44,998 nt of DNA from Clostridiaceae bacterium (GCA_012840395.1 DULL01000028.1:1-44998); one strand, 5' to 3'. Numbered from the stretch's first letter, positions 34,045 to 43,970 are shown. Program-made: numbers and translations. The notes: generated by a model not told the origin, from the sequence alone.

Positions 34045-34545
34045 TTACCACTTATTATAGTGGACTTTTTCAACATCATATCTGTCTATGGGATCCTTTA
34101 ATTCATCCGGATAACCTATTGCGATAATGCTAAGAGGCACAACTTCTTCGGGGATTTGCAAAAGTTTTTTGAGAGCATTTACTCTCTCTTCATTGGGATA
34201 CAGTCCAAGCCACACTGAACCCAGGCCAAGTTCCGTGGCCATCAAAAGAATGTTCTGAGTTGCAGCGGAACAATCCTGTATCCAAAAGTCTCTGACTCTT
34301 TCCGATGAAAGGTCTCCGCAGACAATAATCCCATGGCTGGCTTCGCTCAGCATTTTGGAATGGGGGTGAAACTTAGGTATTTCGTTCAGTATATTCCTGT
34401 CATTAATAACAATGAAATGCCATGGTTGTGCATTACGTGCCGAAGGTGCCGCAAAACCTGCCCTCAATAACTTCTCAATTGCTTCATCAGGCACCACTTT
34501 ATTTTTATATTTTCTGATACTTCTTCTTTGAAAAATTATGCTCAT
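34045..34545 (-). CDS. Nitroreductase family protein
   Basis: 166 residues from the ATG at 34545, with GAGGAGG 6 bases upstream (a TTG at 34560 is a worse start). FQRRSIRKYKNKVVPDEAIE and APSARNAQPWHFIVI bind FMN phosphate; LGLGSVWLGLYPNEERV is the C-terminal half. A short member of the FMN-dependent NAD(P)H oxidoreductases; the substrate is unknown. It lies 110 bases before the dehydrogenase gene, same direction. Confidence 0.88.
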   Translation of the reverse strand: MSIIFQRRSIRKYKNKVVPDEAIEKLLRAGFAAPSARNAQPWHFIVINDRNILNEIPKFHPHSKMLSEASHGIIVCGDLSSERVRDFWIQDCSAATQNILLMATELGLGSVWLGLYPNEERVNALKKLLQIPEEVVPLSIIAIGYPDELKDPIDRYDVEKVHYNKW

Positions 34546-34677
34546 CCTATCCCTCCTCAAACTTTGAAAGTTATATTTATATTTATTTTTAAATCTTTAA
34601 ATAAATAATTCTACATATATAATTCTATCTGCAGAAATCTTATAGCTTAATATATTATTACCACTATTTTTAATCAT

Positions 34678-34721
34678 GTATCAAGAAGTCTCTCGCCTCT
34701 ATAAGCGGGAGCTGAATTAAT
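34678..34721 (+). repeat. Hairpin repeat, block 1 only (copy C)
   Basis: The first 41 bases agree at 39 positions with the minus strand of 13891-13931. The core is CTCTCGC (34691-34697) paired with GCGGGAG. GCTGAATTAA follows, as in copy B. Block 2 of the other copies is not found here. It lies between the DUF4846 gene and the nitroreductase gene. Confidence 0.6.
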
Positions 34722-34770
34722 CCTAATTAAATTTACAACTAAGATATTACTTGCCAGAAAATTGTCCTGT

Positions 34771-35754
34771 TTAACTGTCAAACCTAAAAAGCTGGTCTCT
34801 CGTGAAATTCCATTCAGGTGTGTTAAGCACATCTCCAAAATTAACAGGATACCAGGGATTGTCTTCAGGATTATCGTAATTCTTTAGAATATGTATATCC
34901 TGGGCAGGCATATAACTTTGTGCTATTATAAATATCTTTTCCTTGGTTTCTTCATGTTCTGCCATGTCAAGTATAATAACACAGTGGCCGGGAAGTTCTC
35001 CCTTTAAGAATACATCACCCGGTTGCATTTCTTCTAAAGGTATCTTCTTCATTTCCTGAGATAGGGACAATGTCCCGGCATAGGCAAATACCATGTCCAT
35101 ATAATCTCTGAATACTTTATACTCCTCTGAATATTCCCCCTGTTTCACCCAATAGGCATTATTTCCTTCTACTCTTATTCTGTTTCCCTTCATCCAGGTA
35201 CTATAATCAGCTCTGAAACCATTGGTAAAATTAAAATGTATCCTGTCGTACTCGCCCCTACTAAAGAGATATTCTGCCCATAATCTCATAACTGCATCAG
35301 CGCACTGCTGCAAATCCCTGTCACCTACATCAATATCCAGGACAGCCACATGAACGTCTTTACTCTTAATGCTGCCGTCGTAATACTTTACTTTTGATCC
35401 ATGAGGCTTTAGAGGTAAATTCCTTAAATACTCACCAAAAGAACCCTTTTCTACATCCACCCGTTTGTAACCCTCAGGGACCATTATTCTCTCCTGAACA
35501 GTAATTCCCTCTTCATTAATAAGTGAAGTTTTACTTTGCTGTTCAACTATATTTTTTATAACAGTATTATTCTCTGAACTGTTTGAAATGTCATTTAAAC
35601 TTTTTCCGCTGTTGGTCTGAATATTTTCTGTCTCTCCATTTTGCTCCCCTGATCTAATACCACTGTCAGAACCCGTATAATTGTTTATGGAACATGAAGA
35701 AAGAAATACAAGAACTACTAAGATGAATGACAATATTACAATTATTCTCCTCAT
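34771..35754 (-). CDS. DUF4846 lipoprotein
   Basis: 327 residues. Signal peptide and lipobox LSSC (Cys21), then a Ser/Asn-rich linker (about 22-85), then a DUF4846 domain (about 90-327): LPLKPHGSKVKYYDGS, DLQQCADAVMRLWAEYLFSR, IHFNFTNGF, and PGDVFLKGELPGHCVIILDM. The last motif, with its GH, resembles the pattern of cysteine/histidine hydrolase folds, but no catalytic Cys is evident. The protein should sit on the outer membrane face. Function unknown. AGGAGC lies 11 bases before the ATG. Confidence 0.82.
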   Translation of the reverse strand: MRRIIVILSFILVVLVFLSSCSINNYTGSDSGIRSGEQNGETENIQTNSGKSLNDISNSSENNTVIKNIVEQQSKTSLINEEGITVQERIMVPEGYKRVDVEKGSFGEYLRNLPLKPHGSKVKYYDGSIKSKDVHVAVLDIDVGDRDLQQCADAVMRLWAEYLFSRGEYDRIHFNFTNGFRADYSTWMKGNRIRVEGNNAYWVKQGEYSEEYKVFRDYMDMVFAYAGTLSLSQEMKKIPLEEMQPGDVFLKGELPGHCVIILDMAEHEETKEKIFIIAQSYMPAQDIHILKNYDNPEDNPWYPVNFGDVLNTPEWNFTRDQLFRFDS

Positions 35755-35797
35755 GATAAACTATGCTCCTGTTGGCATTTCTTTTGTATGTGATTAT

Positions 35798-35826
35798 ATT
35801 GTAGCTGTTTATGGAAAACTATTCAA
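35798..35826 (-). promoter_or_regulatory. Promoter of the DUF4846 gene
   Basis: -35 TTGAAT (35821-35826), 17-base spacer, -10 TACAAT (35798-35803) on the minus strand, about 45 bases before the gene. Confidence 0.6.
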
Positions 35827-35968
35827 CTTATTTATCCTGCATTATGTAACGTATTCTCTAACAATATGCTCTTTTTTTATTTTTCAAATTTTGAGATCAA
35901 ACCACATTAATACTGATATACACCACATTGTTAATATAAATTTCATAAAGAAATTCATTCTATATGTA

Positions 35969-36024
35969 TTGACATAATATCTGTCCATTAATATAATAAA
36001 ATAGAACATATGAATATACGTTCA
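35969..36024 (+). promoter_or_regulatory. Promoter and CadC-type operator of the metal operon
   Basis: -35 TTGACA (35969-35974), a 17-base spacer and -10 TATAAT (35992-35997). Right after the -10 lies TGAATATACGTTCA (36011-36024), an inverted repeat of the SmtB/CadC operator type (TGAA-N6-TTCA), in the position to block transcription. A second TGTTCA..TGAACA pair lies at 36027-36050. Confidence 0.82.
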
Positions 36025-36063
36025 ATTGTTCAAATGAATTAGTATGAACAGGCAGGTGGTGTT

Positions 36064-36435
36064 ATGTCCAATAATTACGGACAAATTGAAAAATGTGACA
36101 GTGATGTAATCCATGAAGAAGTTGTTAATAGAGTAAAGGAAAAAATGCCTCCGGAAGAATCATTGTATGATTTGGCAGAACTATTTAAAGTATTTGGAGA
36201 TACCACACGGATTAAAATTCTTTGGGCATTGGAAGAAGCTGAAATGTGTGTATGCGATATTGCCGCCCTGTTGAATATGACACAATCAGCAATATCTCAC
36301 CAGCTAAGGGTGTTAAAGCAAGCTAAACTAGTTAAAAGCAGGAGAGATGGCAAAATAGTATACTACTTACTGGACGACGATCATGTAAGGCAGATATTTG
36401 ATCAAGGTTTAATCCATATTAATGAAGGCAGGTAA
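36064..36435 (+). CDS. cadC: ArsR/SmtB family metal-sensing repressor, CadC-like
   Basis: 123 residues. Winged helix in the centre (FKVFGDTTRIKILWALEEAE, then MTQSAISHQLRVL). Both metal sites of CadC are present: the alpha-3N site with Cys11 and the CVC pair Cys62/Cys64, and the alpha-5 site with the D-x-H-x10-H-x2-E spacing (Asp105, His107, His118, Glu121), as in staphylococcal CadC. Cd2+, Pb2+ or Zn2+ binding should release it from the operator. GGTGGTG precedes the ATG. First gene of the metal operon. Confidence 0.9.
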   Translation: MSNNYGQIEKCDSDVIHEEVVNRVKEKMPPEESLYDLAELFKVFGDTTRIKILWALEEAEMCVCDIAALLNMTQSAISHQLRVLKQAKLVKSRRDGKIVYYLLDDDHVRQIFDQGLIHINEGR

Positions 36436-36516
36436 GCCTTTGAACTTTAATTTCATCTTAGATATAAATAGTCCGGAGGGACATGTCATAAAAACTGTAT
36501 TCAGGAGGTCACTATA

Positions 36517-36738
36517 ATGAAAAAGAAATTCATACTGGAAGGTTTGGGTTGCGCAAACTGTGCTGCGAAGATGGAGAAAGCCATTAATAAGATTGATGGG
36601 GTCAAAGAAGCCACCATTAACTTCATGACCACAAAACTTGTCATAGAAGGCGAAGACGAAAAAATGCCGTCAATTATAGAAGCTGCGGAAAAGATAATTA
36701 AAAGCATTGAACATGATGTTGTTATGAAAAAAGCTTAG
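36517..36738 (+). CDS. Heavy-metal-associated (HMA) domain protein
   Basis: 73 residues, a single ferredoxin-like HMA domain with the GLGCANCA motif (Cys12, Cys15) for Zn2+, Cd2+ or Cu+. It resembles the N-terminal domain usually fused to P1B-ATPases, which is missing from the ATPase gene 90 bases downstream. It is therefore a separated metal-delivery domain. AGGAGG lies upstream of the ATG. Confidence 0.88.
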   Translation: MKKKFILEGLGCANCAAKMEKAINKIDGVKEATINFMTTKLVIEGEDEKMPSIIEAAEKIIKSIEHDVVMKKA

Positions 36739-36828
36739 AAATGCTGAAATAGAAATATTGTTACAGAAATATTTGAACAGAAATCCCGGATCTCGTCTAA
36801 GTTAAATCGCACAGAGAGGAAAATTTTT

Positions 36829-38706
36829 ATGAGAAAGCATCTTTATAGAATAATCACCGGTGCGGTGGCTTTTATTGCTGCAGTAGCCGTTAATATATAT
36901 GTTGATACAAATAATGAATGGCTTAAGATTCTTTTATTTTTAACCAGCTATGTGATAGTCGGCGGAGATGTAGTGAAAAAAGCTGTAATAAATATTTTTA
37001 GAGGAAAAATTTTTGATGAAAACTTTTTAATGACTATAGCCACAATTGGGGCTTTTTTAATAGGTGAACACCCCGAGGGAGTCGCAGTTATGCTGTTCTA
37101 CCAGGTTGGGGAACTATTTCAGAGCTATGCTGTTGATAAATCCAGAAAGTCTATAGCAAGCCTTATGAACATACGGCCTGATTTTGCCAATGTTAAAAGA
37201 GGAGACGATCTTGTAAGAGTTGATCCTGATGAGGTGCAGATTGGGGATATTATTGTAATTAAAGCCGGAGAAAAAATACCCCTTGACGGAATAGTCATTG
37301 AAGGAAATTCAATGGTTGATACTTCTGCTCTTACAGGTGAATCCGTTCCCCGTGAAATAGGACCGGGAAGTGATATTCTTAGCGGGTGTATAAATATTAA
37401 TGGTGTTATCACAGTAGAAGTTACCAAGGAATATGATGAATCCACAGTAAGCAAAATTCTTGATTTGGTTGAAAATGCAAGCAGCAAAAAATCCAAACCA
37501 GAACAATTTATAACAAGATTCGCGGGGTACTACACACCCGTTGTTGTAATTATTGCCGTTTTACTTGCTATTGTGCCTCCACTTGTAATAAAGAGTACCT
37601 CATTCAGCAGCTGGCTTTACAGAGCACTGTCTTTTCTTGTGGTTTCCTGTCCCTGTGCTCTTGTTATTTCAATACCTCTAAGTTTTTTCGGCGGAATTGG
37701 GGGAGCATCAAGAAATGGTGTTCTGGTTAAAGGAAGCAACTATCTGGAAGCACTGGCTAAAACTGAGGTAATTGTTTTTGATAAAACAGGAACGCTTACC
37801 AGAGGAGTATTCAGCGCCCAGGAAATTCATCCGGTAAATATTTCGAAAGAAGAACTATTGGAATTTGCTGCATATGCAGAGAGTTATTCAAATCATCCTA
37901 TATCCCTTTCATTAAAAAGTGCTTACGGAAAAGAGATCGATAACAAGCGGATTTCTGACATGGAAGAAATTCCCGGTCATGGCGTCAGTGTATCAATTGA
38001 CGGGAAAAAGGTTTTAGCCGGCAATGACAAACTTATGAAAAAAATGAATATTACTTATACTGAGAAAGAGTCTGCCGGAACAATTGTTCATGTCGCAATA
38101 GATAATATGTATGCGGGATACATAGTTATTTCAGATGAAATAAAGCCTGATTCGGCACAAACCATCAAGAAGCTTAAAGAAGCCAATATTAAGCAGACGG
38201 TCATGCTTACCGGAGATAATAGAAATGTGGGGTTGAAGGTTGCCAAAGAGCTTGGACTTGATAAAGTTTATACTGATCTTCTTCCTGGAGATAAAGTTGA
38301 AAAACTGGAAGAACTATTTCTTCAAAAGTCTGCTAAAGGCAAGCTTGCATTTGTGGGTGACGGAATTAATGACGCTCCTGTTCTCGCCCGTGCTGATATA
38401 GGAATAGCTATGGGAGGATTAGGTTCTGACGCGGCTATTGAAGCAGCAGATGTAGTAATTATGACTGATGAGCCTTCTAAGATTGTTACTGCTATGAAAA
38501 TCTCCATCAGAACTTTGAATATTGCATATCAAAATATTGCATTCGCAATAGGAGTAAAGGTTGCTGTGCTTATTCTGAGTGCTTTAGGATTAGCTCATAT
38601 GTGGGCTGCAATATTTGCGGATGTAGGAGTAACTATAATAGCAGTGCTAAACGCTTTCAGGGCTTTGAATATAAGGGACGGTTCTCCTGCTCCCAAAAAT
38701 GGATAA
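36829..38706 (+). CDS. cadA: P1B-type heavy-metal-exporting ATPase (Cd/Zn/Pb type)
   Basis: 625 residues. Actuator loop LTGES (168-172), the membrane metal site SCPCALV (Cys274, Cys276), phosphorylation site DKTGTLT (Asp318), the SNHPIS motif of P1B pumps (His356, Pro357) and GDGINDAP near the end. CPC with a DVG in the last segment (FADVGVTIIAVLNAFRAL) fits the Zn/Cd/Pb group. There is no N-terminal HMA domain; that part is encoded as the preceding small gene. It pumps metal out of the cell under CadC control. Confidence 0.93.
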   Translation: MRKHLYRIITGAVAFIAAVAVNIYVDTNNEWLKILLFLTSYVIVGGDVVKKAVINIFRGKIFDENFLMTIATIGAFLIGEHPEGVAVMLFYQVGELFQSYAVDKSRKSIASLMNIRPDFANVKRGDDLVRVDPDEVQIGDIIVIKAGEKIPLDGIVIEGNSMVDTSALTGESVPREIGPGSDILSGCININGVITVEVTKEYDESTVSKILDLVENASSKKSKPEQFITRFAGYYTPVVVIIAVLLAIVPPLVIKSTSFSSWLYRALSFLVVSCPCALVISIPLSFFGGIGGASRNGVLVKGSNYLEALAKTEVIVFDKTGTLTRGVFSAQEIHPVNISKEELLEFAAYAESYSNHPISLSLKSAYGKEIDNKRISDMEEIPGHGVSVSIDGKKVLAGNDKLMKKMNITYTEKESAGTIVHVAIDNMYAGYIVISDEIKPDSAQTIKKLKEANIKQTVMLTGDNRNVGLKVAKELGLDKVYTDLLPGDKVEKLEELFLQKSAKGKLAFVGDGINDAPVLARADIGIAMGGLGSDAAIEAADVVIMTDEPSKIVTAMKISIRTLNIAYQNIAFAIGVKVAVLILSALGLAHMWAAIFADVGVTIIAVLNAFRALNIRDGSPAPKNG

Positions 38707-38801
38707 GGAGACAAGTCCCTTGACCCAGAATAAACATAGCTTATCATGACAAGAGAATGTAACATCATAAAATTCATTCGTATATTTATTTATTATTAAA
38801 C

Positions 38802-39242
38802 TTATTTATTAAATATTTGATTATATAATTTAAGAACAATATTTACCGGAAATAGACGCTGTTCAAATAAAATAGCCATGGATAAGGCAGCCATAACCAG
38901 ACCTATTAGGAAATATAAAACATGGGGAAAAGCAACCGTATTTAGCATTATACACTGAACTACAATCCAAATTACTAACGCCCAGCTGAAAACACTGCTT
39001 ATATATCCTTGAAACCTTGATTTAAAGCGGAACATTAGTGCACTTATGATGTTTCCAATACCAAGTACAACAAATAAAATAATTCCAGGTATCAAATAAT
39101 TACTAAAAGGTGAATTCTTTAGTGCTTCATTTGGTATTCCCAGTGGATTATGAGGATTAATTATAGCAGCCAGTCCTCCAAACACAGCTCCTATTCCTAC
39201 AAATAAGTGTAAAACAAACAACGTTCGATACAGTCTCCTCAT
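38802..39242 (-). CDS. Small four-helix membrane protein
   Basis: 146 residues with membrane segments at about 7-27, 48-68, 80-100 and 105-125. YRTLFVLHLFVGIGAVFGGL opens it, and a FEQRLFPVNIVLKLYNQIF tail is cytoplasmic or amphipathic. I recognise it only as a common clostridial integral membrane type without known role. The ribosome site is weak (TTAGGA next to the ATG). It follows the SLH gene terminator on the same strand. Confidence 0.6.
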   Translation of the reverse strand: MRRLYRTLFVLHLFVGIGAVFGGLAAIINPHNPLGIPNEALKNSPFSNYLIPGIILFVVLGIGNIISALMFRFKSRFQGYISSVFSWALVIWIVVQCIMLNTVAFPHVLYFLIGLVMAALSMAILFEQRLFPVNIVLKLYNQIFNK

Positions 39243-39271
39243 TCCTAACCTATCCCTCTTTTTAATAAAAA

Positions 39272-39308
39272 AGCTTTCTATGATAATAATATTTTATCAT
39301 AGAAAGCT
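39272..39308 (-). terminator. Terminator of the SLH protein gene
   Basis: A perfect 15-bp stem (AGCTTTCTATGATAA / TTATCATAGAAAGCT) with a 7-base loop, followed on the minus strand by TTTTTTATT. It lies about 150 bases after the SLH protein stop; the repeat at 39350-39465 lies between. Confidence 0.8.
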
Positions 39309-39349
39309 CTTTTCTGGAGGATTTTTTCACAACTTCCAATTAATAAAAA

Positions 39350-39465
39350 TATGGGTGGGACAGAGAATCTGTCTCCGTGGCTCTCCCCGTAGCTCATCCC
39401 AAGCCCAGGCATCACCGAAGCAGGAAACGGGAGCAGAAGAACCGTCCCCGTGCTTCGCTTATGTT
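39350..39465. repeat. GC-rich intergenic repeat with GGGACAGAGAAT/CCGTCCCCG arms
   Basis: The stretch holds GGGACAGAGAATCTGTCTCC and, 70 bases on, GAACCGTCCCCGTGCTTC, matching the dispersed GGGGACGGTTCT / GGGACAGAGAA elements common between genes of Clostridia and related bacteria. It is clearly richer in G and C than its surroundings. It adjoins the 3' end of the SLH gene. Confidence 0.55.
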
Positions 39466-42400
39466 AAAAGCTTAATACACCTCATCATAACTGCAGCACA
39501 TTCTGCACGGGTAGCATTTTTCAATGGCATTAAATTTCCCTCACTTCCTACTATCAAGCCAAGAGCTGTGACCTTTTGCACTGCAGCAATTGCCCAATCA
39601 GATATTTCAGCTTTATCTTTAAAATCAATTCTGCCTGCATTTAAGTCCAGTCCCAGATATTCCAAACAGTTGTTGAGGATTACCATCATTTCCTGTCTGG
39701 TGATTTCTTTATCAGGTTTAAAGCTGCCATCTCCGGTACCGCTTACTATGCCTTTTTCTATAGCAAAACCTACATAAGGCGCAAACCAATCTGATGTTTT
39801 TACGTCCTCAGGCAGTGTTCCTGAAATTTCAGGAGGTGTACCTGCTATAATACCTGTAGCGGATAAAATCATTTTCAGGAACTCCGCCCTTGAACAATTC
39901 CTTTCAGGTGCAAAGTCATTACTACCTATTCCGTTAACTAGACCTCTTGCTGCAACATATGAAATTATATCCTTTGCCCAGCTGTTTTCTGTGTCATTAA
40001 ATGTGAAGCTTCTTTCTTCTATAGAATAATCACCGTTTCCATCTAATTTAAAAATCATATTGCCAGAAGTTTCATCATAGTAAGAATATGTTATTACTTT
40101 TCCATCCTTTAATGCTGCCATGTTATATGCATTTGGTTTCGAATCTGAATTTGCATCTTCATCATCATTTTGAGGAAGCCTTACTTTAATAATACCTCCG
40201 ACTTTTCCCGTATTTCCAATTTTAACCGAAATGTTCCTGCCGTCCTGGATTACTGAAATACTTACGCTGTCGCTATTTGGATTGTTCTTAATTTCATCCC
40301 TAAGGGCATTTACGGTATCGTTATCTAAAATCAGCTCCACATTCTTGAAGTTTATCTTTAGCCTGTCGGTTTCCATATCAAGTATGTCTTTACCCAAGTC
40401 TATAGTATCTTTGTCCTCCTTTGCTGTCAGAACCAGCATCTCACTATCATATTTATAAGTTACATCTTCTTCATACACCATATAAACCGGGCTTATATCA
40501 TAGGACCGCTTCCATACTGTTACACTGATCAGGGCATAAAGGTCATTAGGATTTATAACATTATCCTCTCTTATTATAGCACCTTTTAGATTATAGGTTG
40601 TTGCAACATCAGGGTTATATGCACCCGGATCCCAAATAACAGGATACTCAACCTCTTCCCCTGTATTCAAAGTTACTTTTACTGTTTCAGGTAAATCCAG
40701 ATTGTCAAAGGATGTTCCACTGTAGACAGTTTTACTGTCTATGGCATCCATCGATACAATACTTTTGACAAAATTAAGAGTAAATTCCTTCGTTATCGGG
40801 GTTCCAATATCTTCGTAAACACCGTCCAGGACATGTTTACCCTGTGCTGTAACTGAAATTGTAACTGAGGGCTTATCCATTGCCTTTTTCAGTATAAGCT
40901 GGTTTGCCATAAGTTCAAAATACTCGTTGTCGGCAATGGTATAATCATATATAACACCTATGGGAGCCCCCTGTATGGAAAAACGTGCAACAGGTGAGCC
41001 TATTTCTGAAGTTGTAACACCAGTTGTTGAAATCCTTATATCTACATTCCCATAGGGCTGCTTAACTGTAACATTTATTGTTGATTCCAGGCTGTAATAA
41101 TCAGTAATATAGTATTCACAATGAATAACCGCTTCTCCGGAATAATAGGCGTTTATAACACCATTTTCATCAACAGATACTATATCACTGCCATATATCA
41201 CACTATATGATACATTGTTATCAAGCTTAAATTCTTTGCCGCTTTCAGAAACGCCAAATACATTAATCTTAGCCGTATCACCCTGGTTAAGTTCAATCCC
41301 TTCAATATTGACATTATTCTCATCCTTAATTAATAGCGACTTAAGACTTGATAACTCTGAAGGTATTACTTCCACATACATTGCTGTTTCATTACCCGCA
41401 GGATCAACTGCAGTAACCTTTAATTCATCCCGGGTATTTACCTGTGTTCCAATGTATGTGAAGCTTCCACCCAATACAGGTACAGCTGTCCTGTTGTTTC
41501 CGGTTACTCCGCTATCCTGATTGTCTGAGCTGTTTTCAATGTATACCCGCGCATTAGGCTCGCTTGTTCCAACAATCTCATATCTCCCATTGCTGCTTAA
41601 AACGCTTGATGAATTGAGAAGAAGTTCAGGCTTCACCGTATCCAGGGTTATAACCAGTTTTGATGAAGTGTAATCATTATTTTCATTAACAGCCAAAAAG
41701 TCTATAACACTGCCTCCATCATCAAGTTCTACAGGAATTTCAAGAGAAGTGTCGGCATTAACTGTATATATTTCACCATTGGTTATCCCGTCTACCCAGT
41801 AAGAAACCTCCACATTCTGGTCTGGAATATATTTTACAACCGGATTGCTCTGATTGGTGGTTACACCAACAGTATTTTCATTTTTACCATCTGCCTTTGT
41901 TGCAGTTGTGTCATTGACTTTCAGTGTAACCTTTGCAGGATTCGGCACAGGCAGGTAAATTGGATCCGAAATATATTCTTCACTGGTGTAAGTAATATAA
42001 TTTTTCTCATTATATGAGTAAACCTTGATTCTGTATGATTTTCCAGGAACAATTCCCGAGTTTTTAAAGCCGGTAGGATTGCCGTTTTCATCATAACCTA
42101 TAGCAACAGTGGACTGATTGCCAATGTAAACCATTGTTTTATCGGTTGTTATACCCTCAAAACCTTCTATCTGATTGCCATTTTCATCAAGAATAGTTAC
42201 AACATATCCCTGTGCATTTGCAACATCGTCATAGGTTACCTTAAACTGTCCGTCTCCCCCTGGTAAAACCCTTATATTCTGAGGCATATCAGGTACATTG
42301 GGATTTACATAAGTAAATATTTCATCTGACAGTTCACTGGAATAGACTTCATTTTCATGTCTTAACACAACTCTTACCTGGTAGTTTCCACTTGTCAATC

Positions 42401-43970
42401 TTTCAGGTATATCAACAAGTGCCTCCTTATTCTTTGCAGGGATCCCTTGTGCAGCTCTAATACCCGGATCGTATCCTTCTGCCATTTTTTTATTGTATTC
42501 TTCTTCATTGCCTTCATAATCCTCCAGATCAACTGTTTTCTGGATTTCAGAAAGATGTATGTCAACAGTATAGCTGTCATCGATATTTAAAGCATCCCAA
42601 TTTACTATAAGCTGTTCATTGGAAACCTGCTGGAAGGACACATTCTTAATTTCAGGAAGTGCCATAACATCCATTGCCCTGCAGTCAACTGCCTTGTCAG
42701 TTGTAATCGTCCAGATTCCGTTCTCGGGATCTTCTACGGAAATATACACCAGTTGCTCGGTAATTCCGCTTTTACTTTCATTTTCATTTATAGTCTGAAT
42801 ACGGTAGTTTTCATTTTCTTTAAGTATATATTCACTGCCGTCAGGCCTGGTTACGCTTATGGACGGCATATCACCTGTATACTGAAGTTCAAACAATGCA
42901 TAATCCTGATCCTTAACCTCTATTTCATGTTTTGTGTCATATGCCATAAGCCTTGCGTCATTGCTTCTTTTTGATGAGTATGTTTCCCTCATGTTTCCAC
43001 CGAAAAGAATAATGCCGCTGCTGTTGCTTTGTTCATTGTCTACATATTGATACCCAATTGCATTTTCTATTTCTTCGATTGGAATGTTTAATTCCTGTGA
43101 AATATATGCAAAGTCGTCGTTAAATCTAACCTTTTTATCAGCCCAGTAATAACTTACAGAAACAGGAATTCCGATTACCCTAATTCCGCAAAAAGCCCGG
43201 TAGGTACTAAGTTCCGCCATTATTGCAGCAAGCTCAATGCCTCCTATAAGCGGAATATATTTTGGAATAAATAATCCAACATAAGCTTTGCCTCCGAGAG
43301 ATACATTACCAAAAATGCTGTCGATTCTAGGATCCGCTACAAGCCAGATTGATGCCTCGCCCTTAATTATATCAAGAATATTCATGGAAATGCCTGCCCC
43401 AATATCAACACAAGGGTACATTACACCGTTATATTCAGTAAAATAAACCAGGAACTTTGCATAGGCTCCGTCAATCATCTTAAGCCCTACGATTTTGCCT
43501 TCTTCAGCTGTGAACTGAAAACCGTTTAAACCAAATTCCAACGCAATTGTTTCAAGCTGGAAGGAATAAAGTGTAGGATCGGCATATCCTGAAATCAGTT
43601 TTAAGGTAAGTGGTGGTATTACATTATAATACCCCTTAATAGTATTATATAAATTATATACGCCTCCGCCCATTTTGGTTAAGTATCCAACATTTGCCGG
43701 ACCCGCGCCAAGTGGAATTCTTAACGTATCACCGCCTAACACAAGCTCCACGCTGTCAGGTATGCAGCCTCCCCCTGTTTCAAAGACAAGTGCAACTGTC
43801 CCTTCACATTCAAAGGCATCACCAACTTTAAAACCTGCATTTATTGCCGCATACATGCCGTCATAGTTTATTGAGTCAAGCGCAAAGGCAGCATGAGCTC
43901 CTCCTGCCTTAAGTTTGGGTATTGAACCATCATCAATCTGGACGCTTCCGTTAGCAATTATTCCCACCAT
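39459..43970 (-). CDS. Large SLH-domain surface protein, probably lacking its true N-terminus
   Basis: 1503 residues. Three C-terminal SLH domains (about 1324-1385, 1386-1449, 1450-1503; AEFLKMI, FKPDKEITRQEMM, NATRAECAAVMMR) bind cell-wall polymer. Before them come a fibronectin type III-like segment (about 560-660), Ig-like Bap/Big segments (YSVIYGSDIVSVDENGVINA; YPVIWDPGAYNP) and an N-terminal region of beta-rich, glycine-rich sequence (LGGDTLRIPLGAGPANVGYL). No signal peptide precedes this, no ribosome site precedes the ATG, and an in-frame TAA lies 18 bases upstream. The gene therefore looks truncated at its 5' end. 43971-44132 holds no supportable gene; TTAGTACG is repeated at 44070-44087. 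Confidence 0.75.
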   Translation of the reverse strand: MVGIIANGSVQIDDGSIPKLKAGGAHAAFALDSINYDGMYAAINAGFKVGDAFECEGTVALVFETGGGCIPDSVELVLGGDTLRIPLGAGPANVGYLTKMGGGVYNLYNTIKGYYNVIPPLTLKLISGYADPTLYSFQLETIALEFGLNGFQFTAEEGKIVGLKMIDGAYAKFLVYFTEYNGVMYPCVDIGAGISMNILDIIKGEASIWLVADPRIDSIFGNVSLGGKAYVGLFIPKYIPLIGGIELAAIMAELSTYRAFCGIRVIGIPVSVSYYWADKKVRFNDDFAYISQELNIPIEEIENAIGYQYVDNEQSNSSGIILFGGNMRETYSSKRSNDARLMAYDTKHEIEVKDQDYALFELQYTGDMPSISVTRPDGSEYILKENENYRIQTINENESKSGITEQLVYISVEDPENGIWTITTDKAVDCRAMDVMALPEIKNVSFQQVSNEQLIVNWDALNIDDSYTVDIHLSEIQKTVDLEDYEGNEEEYNKKMAEGYDPGIRAAQGIPAKNKEALVDIPERLTSGNYQVRVVLRHENEVYSSELSDEIFTYVNPNVPDMPQNIRVLPGGDGQFKVTYDDVANAQGYVVTILDENGNQIEGFEGITTDKTMVYIGNQSTVAIGYDENGNPTGFKNSGIVPGKSYRIKVYSYNEKNYITYTSEEYISDPIYLPVPNPAKVTLKVNDTTATKADGKNENTVGVTTNQSNPVVKYIPDQNVEVSYWVDGITNGEIYTVNADTSLEIPVELDDGGSVIDFLAVNENNDYTSSKLVITLDTVKPELLLNSSSVLSSNGRYEIVGTSEPNARVYIENSSDNQDSGVTGNNRTAVPVLGGSFTYIGTQVNTRDELKVTAVDPAGNETAMYVEVIPSELSSLKSLLIKDENNVNIEGIELNQGDTAKINVFGVSESGKEFKLDNNVSYSVIYGSDIVSVDENGVINAYYSGEAVIHCEYYITDYYSLESTINVTVKQPYGNVDIRISTTGVTTSEIGSPVARFSIQGAPIGVIYDYTIADNEYFELMANQLILKKAMDKPSVTISVTAQGKHVLDGVYEDIGTPITKEFTLNFVKSIVSMDAIDSKTVYSGTSFDNLDLPETVKVTLNTGEEVEYPVIWDPGAYNPDVATTYNLKGAIIREDNVINPNDLYALISVTVWKRSYDISPVYMVYEEDVTYKYDSEMLVLTAKEDKDTIDLGKDILDMETDRLKINFKNVELILDNDTVNALRDEIKNNPNSDSVSISVIQDGRNISVKIGNTGKVGGIIKVRLPQNDDEDANSDSKPNAYNMAALKDGKVITYSYYDETSGNMIFKLDGNGDYSIEERSFTFNDTENSWAKDIISYVAARGLVNGIGSNDFAPERNCSRAEFLKMILSATGIIAGTPPEISGTLPEDVKTSDWFAPYVGFAIEKGIVSGTGDGSFKPDKEITRQEMMVILNNCLEYLGLDLNAGRIDFKDKAEISDWAIAAVQKVTALGLIVGSEGNLMPLKNATRAECAAVMMRCIKLLT

